NCBI RefSeq assembly: GCF_013201825.1
Contig: NZ_CP053836.1
Span: 2,604,001-2,668,000, forward strand
Reading direction: 5' to 3'
DNA length: 64,000 bases
Origin: Halarcobacter ebronensis
GTDB lineage: Bacteria > Campylobacterota > Campylobacteria > Campylobacterales > Arcobacteraceae
Part shown: positions 9,824 to 18,796 of the stretch, in pieces
Layout: every line of letters starts with the position of its first letter
How positions within the stretch are numbered: position 1 is the stretch's first letter
Made by a program: the position numbers and the translations under genes
Notes under the pieces: generated by a model
What the model was told of the DNA's origin: nothing
The model's input: only the letters and a program-made list of their open reading frames with translations
Databases searched by the model: none

Positions 9824-10558
9824 CTATTCAGCCTCATGGATATATCCCATTCCATAAATATTTTTTATATATAAGTCTGGAACTTTTTTTCTTAATCTAT
9901 ATATTAAACTTTTAAGATGAGTAATATCAGGATTTAAATCAAAATCCTCTTCCCAAATAATATCAATAAGTTTATCAACTGTACAAATCGTTCCATTGTT
10001 ATTTAAGATAGTGGCAACAAAACGAATCTCATTTTTAGTTAATTCAATTGATTTTTCTTCCCTTAACAGTTTTCTTTTATTTTTATCCCAAAACAAAGTT
10101 TCATTGATTCTTATTAGATCACTATTTTTATTTAGATTTGTATGATAGATTTGATTGCATAACTTATAAATATCTTCTAAGAAATAGTTATAATCAATAG
10201 GTTTAGTGAAAAATTGATGTATCCCTAAATTTACCAAAGGTAAAAGATACTCAAACTCATTTCTAGCAGAAAGGATTATTACTAATTGGTCTTTATTTAT
10301 TTTATAAACGGAATCAACCAATTGTACTCCATCATAATTTGGCATCTTAATATCTGAAATAATCAAATCATAATATTTGTTTTTGTTTAGATAAAATTCT
10401 TTATATTTATTAAAGGCATCTAACCCATCAACAGCAGTAGTTACATTGGGAAATATATCTAAAAGTAATTCTGAAAACTCTTTTCTAAAATCTGTATCAT
10501 CTTCTACAAAAAGTATATTTAAATTTTTAGTATATTTTTTTAATACTGCATAATCCAT
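9824..10558 (-). CDS. OmpR/PhoB-type response regulator
   Basis: Response regulator of 244 residues: receiver domain (residues about 12-130; acidic pocket E19-D20-D21, phospho-acceptor D69 in ISDIKMP, and the conserved K in FTKPID) and a C-terminal winged-helix DNA-binding domain (about 145-242; the ending YIKNIYGMGYIHE is typical). It is transcribed away from the receiver-kinase and sensor-kinase genes that start near 10840. The likely role is control of the TRAP/catabolic genes in answer to those kinases; this assignment is from position only. Confidence 0.9.
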   Translation of the reverse strand: MDYAVLKKYTKNLNILFVEDDTDFRKEFSELLLDIFPNVTTAVDGLDAFNKYKEFYLNKNKYYDLIISDIKMPNYDGVQLVDSVYKINKDQLVIILSARNEFEYLLPLVNLGIHQFFTKPIDYNYFLEDIYKLCNQIYHTNLNKNSDLIRINETLFWDKNKRKLLREEKSIELTKNEIRFVATILNNNGTICTVDKLIDIIWEEDFDLNPDITHLKSLIYRLRKKVPDLYIKNIYGMGYIHEAE

Positions 10559-10839
10559 TAAAATCCTTTATACATTTATGTATTAACCAAATAGGAAAGT
10601 ATATTATTCATTTTCAACATAAAAACATGAGTTTAAAAATAATTAATTATTTTGATATTTTAAGAGCACAAAAGGAACAAATTTAATCCTAATTTTCAAG
10701 GCTCTTATTATAATGCAATATTATCATTTTGTTACTTATATTAATAAATAAAGTTTCTATATAATTATTATCATAGATTCTATGTTATTATTTGACTACT
10801 ATTTATAGATATACTATTGAAAAATCTAAAAGAGGGACT

Positions 10840-12030
10840 ATGATAGATAAACAAATTCTAAAAGATCTAACTGTTCTTTATGCGGAAGATGAAGAGGCTA
10901 TACAAAATGGAATCACTGAAACTCTGAATCTTTTTGAACTAAATGTAATTTGTGCAAAAAATGGTGAAGAAGGCTTATCTATATTTAAATCCTCTAATAA
11001 AAAAATTGATCTTATTTTAACAGATATTAAGATGCCAAAACTAGATGGTTTGGAGATGATTAAAAAGATAAGAGAGATTGATAAAGATATCCCAGTTATT
11101 ATTACAACAGCACACCAAGAAACAACTTTTCTTATGCAATCAATTGAACTAAATATTAGTGCTTATGTTTTAAAACCAATAGATATATATAAACTTCAAG
11201 ATAATTTAATTAAAGCCATTGAACCAAAAGTTTTAAAAGAGCAATTAATAGAAAAAAATAAAAAACTTCAAATTGAGATTCAAAAGAATGAAGAGAAACA
11301 AAAAGTTATGGAGATCCAATCAAGATTTGCAGCAATGGGTGAAATGATAAGTATGATAGCCCATCAATGGAGACAACCTTTAGCTTCTATAGGAACAGCC
11401 TCTTTTAACTTAAAATATAAACTTTTATCTGGGAAATTTGACCTAACTACAAAAGAGGGCAGAGAGGAACAAACTTCTTTTTTTACAAATAAACTAGATG
11501 AGATAGAGTTTTATGTTCAAAATCTAACAGCTACAATAGATGATTTTAGAGATTTTTATAAAACAGATAAAATATTTATTGATACAAATATTGAAAAACC
11601 TCTACAAAATAGTTTAAAAATAATCCAAAAAGATCTACAAGCAAATAATATAGAGGTTATTTTAAACCATAAAAGTAAAAAAAATATTAGAGTATGTGAA
11701 AATGAGATTACCCATGTATTTATAAATATATTAAAAAATGCAAAAGACAAATTTTTAGAAAAAAATGCAAATGATGCAAAAATAGAAATATCAACACAAG
11801 ATTTAGATAATAGTGTAAAAATTGATATTTATGATAATGGTGGAGAGATAGAAAAAGAGAATATTGATTTTATTTTTGAACCTTATTTTTCTACAAAAAA
11901 AGAGAAAAATGGAACTGGCATTGGTCTTTATATGTCTAAAATTATAATTGAAAATAATCATAATGGGAAAATATATGTATCAAATACTAAAGGGGGTGTT
12001 TGTTTTTCTATAATCTTGGAATCTGTATGA
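10840..12030 (+). CDS. Receiver domain-histidine kinase fusion
   Basis: Protein of 396 residues with reversed domain order: an N-terminal receiver (phospho-acceptor D62 in LTDIKMP; K in LKPIDI), a short coiled coil, a HisKA-like helix with H175 (MIAHQWRQPL), and a HATPase domain ending in GTGIGLYMSKIII. There is no membrane segment, so it is cytoplasmic. Chosen start is the ATG with GAGGG five bases upstream; a TTG 16 codons earlier is possible but has no ribosome binding site. It ends 30 bases before the large sensor kinase and shares the same kinase subtype, so the two probably work in one phosphorelay. Confidence 0.88.
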   Translation: MIDKQILKDLTVLYAEDEEAIQNGITETLNLFELNVICAKNGEEGLSIFKSSNKKIDLILTDIKMPKLDGLEMIKKIREIDKDIPVIITTAHQETTFLMQSIELNISAYVLKPIDIYKLQDNLIKAIEPKVLKEQLIEKNKKLQIEIQKNEEKQKVMEIQSRFAAMGEMISMIAHQWRQPLASIGTASFNLKYKLLSGKFDLTTKEGREEQTSFFTNKLDEIEFYVQNLTATIDDFRDFYKTDKIFIDTNIEKPLQNSLKIIQKDLQANNIEVILNHKSKKNIRVCENEITHVFINILKNAKDKFLEKNANDAKIEISTQDLDNSVKIDIYDNGGEIEKENIDFIFEPYFSTKKEKNGTGIGLYMSKIIIENNHNGKIYVSNTKGGVCFSIILESV

Positions 12031-12060
12031 TATAATTACGAAAATTTATGGAGTAGATAT

Positions 12061-14532
12061 TTGAGATTCCTTTTTGCTGTTTTTATCTTATTTTCAATTC
12101 TTTATGGTGACACATCTGACTTAACAAAAGAGGAAAAAACTTGGATAGAAAACAATAAAATTAGAATAGGATTATCTGAACTTTATCCCCTTACGCACAT
12201 TAATAAAGATCATCAAATGGATGGATTTGTTAGTGATCTATTAAAACTAATAATTAAAAAATATGATTTGAAAACTACAGTTGTAAGTGTTAAACAAGCA
12301 TCCATCCCCCTTGCAATAAAAGAGAACAAAATAGATATTGCCCCTTTAGTAGCAGGAAATAGTGTTGAAAATAACCTTGGAGTTTATTCATCGGAGATTT
12401 TACAAATAAAAAGGGTTTTATTTGTTAAAAAAGAACAAAATAAAATCAAAACTTTAGATGATTTAAAAAATAAAAAAGTTGCAATAGTTAATCAACTAGG
12501 TGCCATCCCCGATATTAAAAAAAACCAATTAGAGATAAAAGTTGAACGAACTAATAATATGAAAGAATCTGTGCAAAAGCTTCTTGCTGGTGATGTTGAT
12601 GCTTTAATTGCTTCCCCAATAATCATACAAGAGTACCTTGAAGATAATCTTATAGTTGATCTAAAAGCTATCCCCTCAATTAGTTTTGAACCCTCAAAAA
12701 TGTTTATCTTTACAAATAAAAAAAATCCCCTACTTCAATCAATTATAGAAAAAGGTTTAAATTCTATTTCAATAAAAGAGGAAAAAGAACTATTTGATAA
12801 ATGGTTTTTAAAAGATTTAGCAACACTGCCTATAATATTTACAAAAAAAGAGATTGACTATTTAGATAAAAAATCACATATAAATTTGTGTGTTGATCCA
12901 GATTGGATGCCCTATGAAAAAATAGAAAATCACAAACATATTGGTATAGTTGCCGATTATATGAAAGATTTTGAGAAAAAAATCGGTGTTCCATTAAAAT
13001 TGGTGGAGACTAAAGATTGGACTCAATCTTTAGAATATATGAAAGAGAAAAAGTGTGATGTTCTCTCTTTTGTTATGAATATTAAATCAAGACAAGGTTA
13101 TATGAACTTTACAAAAGCCTATGTAAATACACCCTTAGTATTGGTTACTAAAAGAAATGTAAGTTTTATAAATGATTTGCAATCTTTAAAAGATAAAAAG
13201 ATAGGTATACAAAAAAACTTTGCATATAATGAGATAATAAGACGGAAATACCCTAATCTACAAATTGTGGATGTAAATCATTTAAGGGAAGGACTTAAAA
13301 AAGTTGAAAGGGGAGAAATTTTTGGTCAAGTTACTACTCATTTAAATGTGGCATATGCTTTTCAAGAGGAGTTTTATGGAAGTTTACAAATAGCAGGTAA
13401 ATTTGATGAACAATGGCATTTGTCTGTTGGAGTTAGAAAAGATGATCCGATACTATTAAATATATTTGAAAAAGTTGTTGATTCTATAAGTGATGAAACA
13501 AAACAAAGTATTATCAATAAATGGGTCTCAATCAAATATGAAAAAAGTATAGATTACAAACTATTTTGGAGTATTATCACCTTTTTATTTTTTATTCTTT
13601 TATTGATCCTTTATACATATATATTACAACGAAGATATATTAGAAAACTAACAAAAGTAAAAGAGGAGATTGAACTATTAAATAGCACCCTAGAGGAAAA
13701 AGTACAACAAAGAACCCAAGAATTAGAGCTTTCAAATAAAGAATTAAAACTAAAAACTTCTGAACTAGAATACCTTAATAATACCCTTGATATAAGAATC
13801 AAAAAAGAGATAGACAGCAGAAAAAAACAAGAACAACTTTTAATACAGCAATCAAAACTAGCAGAGATGGGTGAAATGATTAGTATGATTGCCCACCAAT
13901 GGAAACAACCATTAAGTGCCTTAGGAACTATTATTCAAAATATCCATTTGAGACACTCTTTAAAAAAACTTGATGATGAATATATTGATAAACAAAGAAT
14001 TTTAAGTAATGCCCTAACAGAAAAGATGTCAAAAACAATAGATGATTTTAGAAACTTTTTTAAACCAAACAAAGAGAAACAATATTTTTCAATAAAAGAT
14101 GCCATAGATAAAACAATCTTTTTAATAGATGATAGTTTTAAAAGTAACAGTATAAAAATTGAATGTCAAATAGCAAATGATATAATCATTTATGGATTTG
14201 AGAGTGAACTTTCCCAAGTTCTATTAAATATACTAACAAATTCAAAAGATGCTTTTATTGAAAATAAAATCAATGAACCTAAAATAGTAATAAAAACTAA
14301 AAAAATAGAAACCCATATGAAGATTCTAGTTTCAGACAATGCAGGGGGGATTAGTAACTCTATTATAAACAAAGTGTTTGAACCTTATTTTACTACAAAA
14401 GACAGTTACAATGGCACAGGGCTTGGTTTATATATGAGTAAAATAATTATTGAACAAAATATGCAAGGCCAATTAACTGTTAAAAATAACAATCAAGGGG
14501 TTGAATTTTCTATTTATATCCCGATAAAATAA
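12061..14532 (+). CDS. Sensor histidine kinase with two periplasmic solute-binding domains
   Basis: Membrane kinase of 823 residues. An N-terminal signal sequence is followed by two SBP_bac_3-type ligand-binding domains in tandem (about 25-255 and 275-495), one transmembrane helix (about 504-526), a long coiled coil (530-600), the phospho-acceptor H612 in MIAHQWKQPL, and an ATPase domain ending with FEPYFTTKD...GTGLGLYMSK. Start is TTG with GGAG 8-9 bases upstream. It would sense an amino acid or carboxylate in the periplasm and pass the signal to the neighbouring receivers. The gene lies just upstream of the TRAP operon, a common partnership in this group. Confidence 0.9.
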   Translation: MRFLFAVFILFSILYGDTSDLTKEEKTWIENNKIRIGLSELYPLTHINKDHQMDGFVSDLLKLIIKKYDLKTTVVSVKQASIPLAIKENKIDIAPLVAGNSVENNLGVYSSEILQIKRVLFVKKEQNKIKTLDDLKNKKVAIVNQLGAIPDIKKNQLEIKVERTNNMKESVQKLLAGDVDALIASPIIIQEYLEDNLIVDLKAIPSISFEPSKMFIFTNKKNPLLQSIIEKGLNSISIKEEKELFDKWFLKDLATLPIIFTKKEIDYLDKKSHINLCVDPDWMPYEKIENHKHIGIVADYMKDFEKKIGVPLKLVETKDWTQSLEYMKEKKCDVLSFVMNIKSRQGYMNFTKAYVNTPLVLVTKRNVSFINDLQSLKDKKIGIQKNFAYNEIIRRKYPNLQIVDVNHLREGLKKVERGEIFGQVTTHLNVAYAFQEEFYGSLQIAGKFDEQWHLSVGVRKDDPILLNIFEKVVDSISDETKQSIINKWVSIKYEKSIDYKLFWSIITFLFFILLLILYTYILQRRYIRKLTKVKEEIELLNSTLEEKVQQRTQELELSNKELKLKTSELEYLNNTLDIRIKKEIDSRKKQEQLLIQQSKLAEMGEMISMIAHQWKQPLSALGTIIQNIHLRHSLKKLDDEYIDKQRILSNALTEKMSKTIDDFRNFFKPNKEKQYFSIKDAIDKTIFLIDDSFKSNSIKIECQIANDIIIYGFESELSQVLLNILTNSKDAFIENKINEPKIVIKTKKIETHMKILVSDNAGGISNSIINKVFEPYFTTKDSYNGTGLGLYMSKIIIEQNMQGQLTVKNNNQGVEFSIYIPIK

Positions 14533-14767
14533 ACTTATTTTCAAAAAACACTACATCTTTCAAATAGATATTTTCTGTATATTTTCCATACACTATTTAG
14601 ATTTTAAAAACATAAAAATAGCTCATACGGTTACTTTTTGACTACTCTTTTCAGTAATAATAAAATTATCTAAAGTATTCATATTTTGTTTTTTGTTTAT
14701 TATCTTTAACTCCGCAAGAAACAATCTAATAGAATATTTTAGATAGGACAATTTACAAAAAGTCAAA

Positions 14768-15819
14768 TAATAAAAAGGGAAGGGAAAATTATGTTAAACA
14801 AATTAACTAACATTAAAAGAAATGTGGTAATGACTGCAATAGTTGTACTACTAGGTGTTATGTCAGTTGTTGAAACTGCTTCAGCAGCTCAACATTGGAG
14901 ATTTGCAAATCTTTATGGTAGAGGTACTGCATTTGGTACACTTTATGAACAATTAGCTAAAGATATTGAAAAAAATACTAATGGTGAGGTTAAAGTTCAA
15001 GTTCTTTACTCTGGTGAAGGTGTTGGAACATCTGGATTATTAGGAGCTGCTAAATCTGGTTTAGTTACTATGATTGCACCTTTCCAACCAATGCATGCGG
15101 GAGAATTCCCAGCTGGTGTTGTAGAAGTAGGTTTACCTGGTGGTACTGCTGATACTAACAAACTTTATGATATTTTCCATAAAGAGGGTTTTGGAGATAT
15201 TCTTAAAGAAGCTTATGCTTCTCAAGGTTTAGTATGGTTAGAACCTTATATTCAACCACCAGTTTACATTATCACTAAAAAACCAATTAAATCAGTTGCT
15301 GATTTCCAAGGTCTTAAAATCAGAGCTCCTGGTGCATATGGTAAATTTTTAAGAAACTTAGGTGCCTCTCCTGTTTCATTAGCTTGGAGTGAAATTTATA
15401 CTAGTTTAGCTACTGGTGTTATTGATGGTTCTATTGGTTCAAATATGATTGACCACAGAGATGGAAACCATGTTGAAGTTGCTAAATATATGTATAGACT
15501 TCCTTTAGCTGGTGCTCAAGTTTTACCTATCTTAGTTAACAAAAGTGCTTGGAACAAATTAACTGATGCACAGAAAAAAGGTGTTTATGACGCTACTGTT
15601 GCACATGCAAATGCTCAGTTAACTATGTCTAAAAAATGGGAACAAGAAGCTATCGCTCAAATGGAAGCTAAAGGTTTACAATGGTCTCCTGAGCCTTCTG
15701 AAACTGACAAAAATGCTTGGGCTAAAGCTGGTGCTGGTCTTTGGGACGAATATGCTGCTAAAGATAAATACAGCAAACAATTAATTGACGTGTTAAGAAA
15801 AACACAAGACAAATAATTT
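14768..15819 (+). repeat. 1,052-bp direct repeat, copy 1 (dctP)
   Basis: The segment from 23 bases upstream of the dctP start codon (including the ribosome binding site AGGGAAGGG) to 3 bases past the stop recurs at 17184-18235. The encoded proteins are identical and I saw no base difference. The flanks diverge immediately at both ends. Confidence 0.95.
14791..15816 (+). CDS. dctP: TRAP transporter solute-binding protein DctP, copy 1
   Basis: Periplasmic DctP-family substrate-binding protein of 341 residues with a Sec signal peptide (cleavage after ASA, about residue 33). The family core LKIRAPGAYGKFLRNLGASPVSL contains the conserved Arg that normally binds the substrate carboxylate. It would deliver an organic or amino acid to the DctQM permease. 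A 258-base AT-rich leader (14533-14790) separates it from the sensor-kinase gene and probably carries the regulated promoter; I recognise no sigma-54 box in it. The product is identical to that of the gene at 17207, but this copy is followed by gabT rather than by dctQM. Confidence 0.93.
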   Translation: MLNKLTNIKRNVVMTAIVVLLGVMSVVETASAAQHWRFANLYGRGTAFGTLYEQLAKDIEKNTNGEVKVQVLYSGEGVGTSGLLGAAKSGLVTMIAPFQPMHAGEFPAGVVEVGLPGGTADTNKLYDIFHKEGFGDILKEAYASQGLVWLEPYIQPPVYIITKKPIKSVADFQGLKIRAPGAYGKFLRNLGASPVSLAWSEIYTSLATGVIDGSIGSNMIDHRDGNHVEVAKYMYRLPLAGAQVLPILVNKSAWNKLTDAQKKGVYDATVAHANAQLTMSKKWEQEAIAQMEAKGLQWSPEPSETDKNAWAKAGAGLWDEYAAKDKYSKQLIDVLRKTQDK

Positions 15820-15843
15820 ACTAATTTACAAAAGGTTCAAAGA

Positions 15844-17148
15844 ATGAATAAACAAGTAGAAGTGGTAAGTAATAAAAACTTACAAGAAAGAAAAGATAAA
15901 GCATTTGCAAGGGGACAAGGGAATGCTTATCCTGTATATATAAAAAGAGCTAAAAACTCTGAAGTTTGGGATGTTGAAGGGAATAGACTAATTGACTTTG
16001 GAACAGGTATTGCTGTATGTAATACAGGACACTCTCATCCAAAAATCATTGAAGCAGTAAAAGCTCAAATAGAAAACTTCAGCCACACTTGTTTTACAGT
16101 TACTCCATATGAAGTAGCTGTAGAATTAGCAGAAAAATTAACTAAAGTAGCTCCAGGTGAAACTGAAAAAAAAGCTATTTTTGTAACAACTGGTGCAGAA
16201 GCTGTTGAAAACTGTGTGAAAATAGCAAGAGCGCACACAGGAAGAAGAGGTATTATTGCATTTAATGGTGGTTTCCATGGAAGAACTAATATGACAATGG
16301 CTCTAACAGGTAAAACAATGCCATATAAAAAAGGATTTGGACCATTTCCAGCTGAGATTTATCACTTACCATATCCAACAAAATTTAATGGAACTAGCGT
16401 TAAAGATACATTAACTGCATTAAAAAATCTATTTAAAGTGGATATTTTACCAGAAGATGTTGCAGCAATTATCATTGAGCCAATCCAAGGGGAAGGTGGT
16501 TTTTACCAAACTCCTGTTGAACTTTTACAAGAACTTAGAAGAATTTGTGATGAACATGGAATTGTATTAGTTATTGATGAGATCCAAACTGGGTTTGCTA
16601 GAACAGGTAAAATGTTCAACATTGAATATGCTGGGATTGAACCAGATTTAATGACAATGGCTAAAGGTATTGCTGGAGGTTATCCTTTATCTGGTGTTGT
16701 TGGAAAAGCTGAAATTATGGATTCTGCTATTCCTGGTGGACTTGGTGGAACTTATGGTGGTTCACCTGTTGGTTGTGCAGCTGGATTAGCTGTATTAGAG
16801 ATAATTGAAGAGGAAGATTTAGTTAATAGAGCAAATCAAATTGGGGATATATTTAATAGAAGATTAAATGAGCTTAAAGAGCAATTCCCAAATCTAATTT
16901 GTGATGTTAGAAACAAAGGGGCTATGATAGCTTTAGAGTTAATGAAAGATGGTGATTTTGAAAAACCAAATGCTGAATTAACTAAAGCTATTGTTTCAAA
17001 AGCTACTGAATATGGTTTAATTTTATTATCTTGTGGTTTTAATAGTAACGTTATTAGATTTTTACCTGCTTTAACCATTAGTGATGAAATTGTAAATGAA
17101 GGTCTTGATAAATTTCAAGAGCTTTTTGCTAACGTAGCAAGAACTTAA
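15844..17148 (+). CDS. gabT: Class III omega-aminotransferase, probable 4-aminobutyrate transaminase
   Basis: PLP-dependent fold-type I aminotransferase of 434 residues; PLP lysine K274 in MAKGIAGGYP, preceded by the DEIQTGFARTG motif. Sequence features are typical of GabT (4-aminobutyrate to succinate semialdehyde, amino group to 2-oxoglutarate), but related enzymes act on beta-alanine, 5-aminovalerate or taurine. It lies 27 bases after dctP copy 1, in the same direction, and is followed by its own terminator and then dctP copy 2. It is thus exactly enclosed by the dctP repeats. The aldehyde dehydrogenase copies and sucCD could take its product into central metabolism. Confidence 0.88.
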   Translation: MNKQVEVVSNKNLQERKDKAFARGQGNAYPVYIKRAKNSEVWDVEGNRLIDFGTGIAVCNTGHSHPKIIEAVKAQIENFSHTCFTVTPYEVAVELAEKLTKVAPGETEKKAIFVTTGAEAVENCVKIARAHTGRRGIIAFNGGFHGRTNMTMALTGKTMPYKKGFGPFPAEIYHLPYPTKFNGTSVKDTLTALKNLFKVDILPEDVAAIIIEPIQGEGGFYQTPVELLQELRRICDEHGIVLVIDEIQTGFARTGKMFNIEYAGIEPDLMTMAKGIAGGYPLSGVVGKAEIMDSAIPGGLGGTYGGSPVGCAAGLAVLEIIEEEDLVNRANQIGDIFNRRLNELKEQFPNLICDVRNKGAMIALELMKDGDFEKPNAELTKAIVSKATEYGLILLSCGFNSNVIRFLPALTISDEIVNEGLDKFQELFANVART

Positions 17149-17152
17149 AAAA

Positions 17153-17179
17153 AAATAGCCTTAAAACCTAAGGCTATTT
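17153..17179 (+). terminator. Terminator between gabT and dctP copy 2
   Basis: Perfect 11-bp stem (AAATAGCCTTA and its complement, ending in TTT) with a 5-base loop, directly after the gabT stop. It would limit read-through from dctP1-gabT into dctP2-dctQ-dctM unless part of the transcripts escape. It leaves only 27 bases before dctP2, so there is little room for an independent promoter. Confidence 0.75.
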
Positions 17180-17183
17180 AACT

Positions 17184-18235
17184 TAATAAAAAGGGAAGGG
17201 AAAATTATGTTAAACAAATTAACTAACATTAAAAGAAATGTGGTAATGACTGCAATAGTTGTACTACTAGGTGTTATGTCAGTTGTTGAAACTGCTTCAG
17301 CAGCTCAACATTGGAGATTTGCAAATCTTTATGGTAGAGGTACTGCATTTGGTACACTTTATGAACAATTAGCTAAAGATATTGAAAAAAATACTAATGG
17401 TGAGGTTAAAGTTCAAGTTCTTTACTCTGGTGAAGGTGTTGGAACATCTGGATTATTAGGAGCTGCTAAATCTGGTTTAGTTACTATGATTGCACCTTTC
17501 CAACCAATGCATGCGGGAGAATTCCCAGCTGGTGTTGTAGAAGTAGGTTTACCTGGTGGTACTGCTGATACTAACAAACTTTATGATATTTTCCATAAAG
17601 AGGGTTTTGGAGATATTCTTAAAGAAGCTTATGCTTCTCAAGGTTTAGTATGGTTAGAACCTTATATTCAACCACCAGTTTACATTATCACTAAAAAACC
17701 AATTAAATCAGTTGCTGATTTCCAAGGTCTTAAAATCAGAGCTCCTGGTGCATATGGTAAATTTTTAAGAAACTTAGGTGCCTCTCCTGTTTCATTAGCT
17801 TGGAGTGAAATTTATACTAGTTTAGCTACTGGTGTTATTGATGGTTCTATTGGTTCAAATATGATTGACCACAGAGATGGAAACCATGTTGAAGTTGCTA
17901 AATATATGTATAGACTTCCTTTAGCTGGTGCTCAAGTTTTACCTATCTTAGTTAACAAAAGTGCTTGGAACAAATTAACTGATGCACAGAAAAAAGGTGT
18001 TTATGACGCTACTGTTGCACATGCAAATGCTCAGTTAACTATGTCTAAAAAATGGGAACAAGAAGCTATCGCTCAAATGGAAGCTAAAGGTTTACAATGG
18101 TCTCCTGAGCCTTCTGAAACTGACAAAAATGCTTGGGCTAAAGCTGGTGCTGGTCTTTGGGACGAATATGCTGCTAAAGATAAATACAGCAAACAATTAA
18201 TTGACGTGTTAAGAAAAACACAAGACAAATAATTT
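17184..18235 (+). repeat. 1,052-bp direct repeat, copy 2 (dctP)
   Basis: Second copy of the dctP repeat, offset 2,416 bp from the first, in the same orientation. Recombination between the copies would delete or amplify a unit holding one dctP plus gabT. No transposase or terminal inverted repeat accompanies it. Confidence 0.95.
17207..18232 (+). CDS. dctP: TRAP transporter solute-binding protein DctP, copy 2
   Basis: Same 341-residue protein as at 14791, with identical signal peptide and substrate-binding arginine region. This copy heads the usual dctP-dctQ-dctM order and is therefore probably the ancestral position. dctQ follows after 18 bases. Because the ribosome binding site is within the repeat, both copies should be translated with similar efficiency, and gene dosage of the binding protein is doubled relative to the permease. 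Confidence 0.93.
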   Translation: MLNKLTNIKRNVVMTAIVVLLGVMSVVETASAAQHWRFANLYGRGTAFGTLYEQLAKDIEKNTNGEVKVQVLYSGEGVGTSGLLGAAKSGLVTMIAPFQPMHAGEFPAGVVEVGLPGGTADTNKLYDIFHKEGFGDILKEAYASQGLVWLEPYIQPPVYIITKKPIKSVADFQGLKIRAPGAYGKFLRNLGASPVSLAWSEIYTSLATGVIDGSIGSNMIDHRDGNHVEVAKYMYRLPLAGAQVLPILVNKSAWNKLTDAQKKGVYDATVAHANAQLTMSKKWEQEAIAQMEAKGLQWSPEPSETDKNAWAKAGAGLWDEYAAKDKYSKQLIDVLRKTQDK

Positions 18236-18250
18236 TAAATAAGAATTATT

Positions 18251-18796
18251 ATGTTTAAAAAAATTTTACAACTATTCTGTGTATCTGTTGATACAGTAGT
18301 AAGGAAGTTGGGTAAGGGGGTATCAATTATGGTACCCATTCTTGCTTTTGTTGTTATATATGGGACAGTAGCTAGATATTTGTTTGACGCACCTCCAATC
18401 TGGACTTTTGATACAGCGTTGTTTTTATTTGGTTATGTTGCGGCTTTAGGAGGAGCTTATGCCCAACAAAAAAGAGCTCATATTAACGTAGATATATTTT
18501 ATATAAGAGTTTCTCCTAAAGTTAAAGCTACATTTAATCTTATAACATATGCATTAGGTATATTTTTTCTTATTGTTGTTTCTTATCTTTGTTATACAAA
18601 ATTTACAGAAGCATATGAATTAGGTTTTAGAAGACAAACTGAATGGGCTCCTTTAATGTCGCACTTTTGGCTTATGTTTACTATCTCAAGTGCAATCTTT
18701 ACAGTTCAATTAATTAGAGATTTTTTAGCAGATCTTTATTATTTAATTACTGGAACACCATTACTAGAAGAAAAGGAGCAAATAAATGGGAATTGA
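18251..18796 (+). CDS. dctQ: TRAP transporter small permease DctQ
   Basis: Small membrane subunit of 181 residues with four hydrophobic helices (about 26-46, 56-74, 95-117, 135-155), as usual for DctQ. It partners with DctM in the inner membrane for Na+-driven, binding-protein-dependent uptake. The stop overlaps the dctM start by 11 bases, and GGAG for dctM lies inside the end of dctQ, so translation is coupled. Confidence 0.92.
   Translation: MFKKILQLFCVSVDTVVRKLGKGVSIMVPILAFVVIYGTVARYLFDAPPIWTFDTALFLFGYVAALGGAYAQQKRAHINVDIFYIRVSPKVKATFNLITYALGIFFLIVVSYLCYTKFTEAYELGFRRQTEWAPLMSHFWLMFTISSAIFTVQLIRDFLADLYYLITGTPLLEEKEQINGN

Noticed and set aside
14768-18235. The dctP-gabT-dctP arrangement as a composite transposon
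   Set aside because: No transposase, terminal inverted repeats or target-site duplications are seen; the repeats are ordinary genes with their ribosome binding sites.
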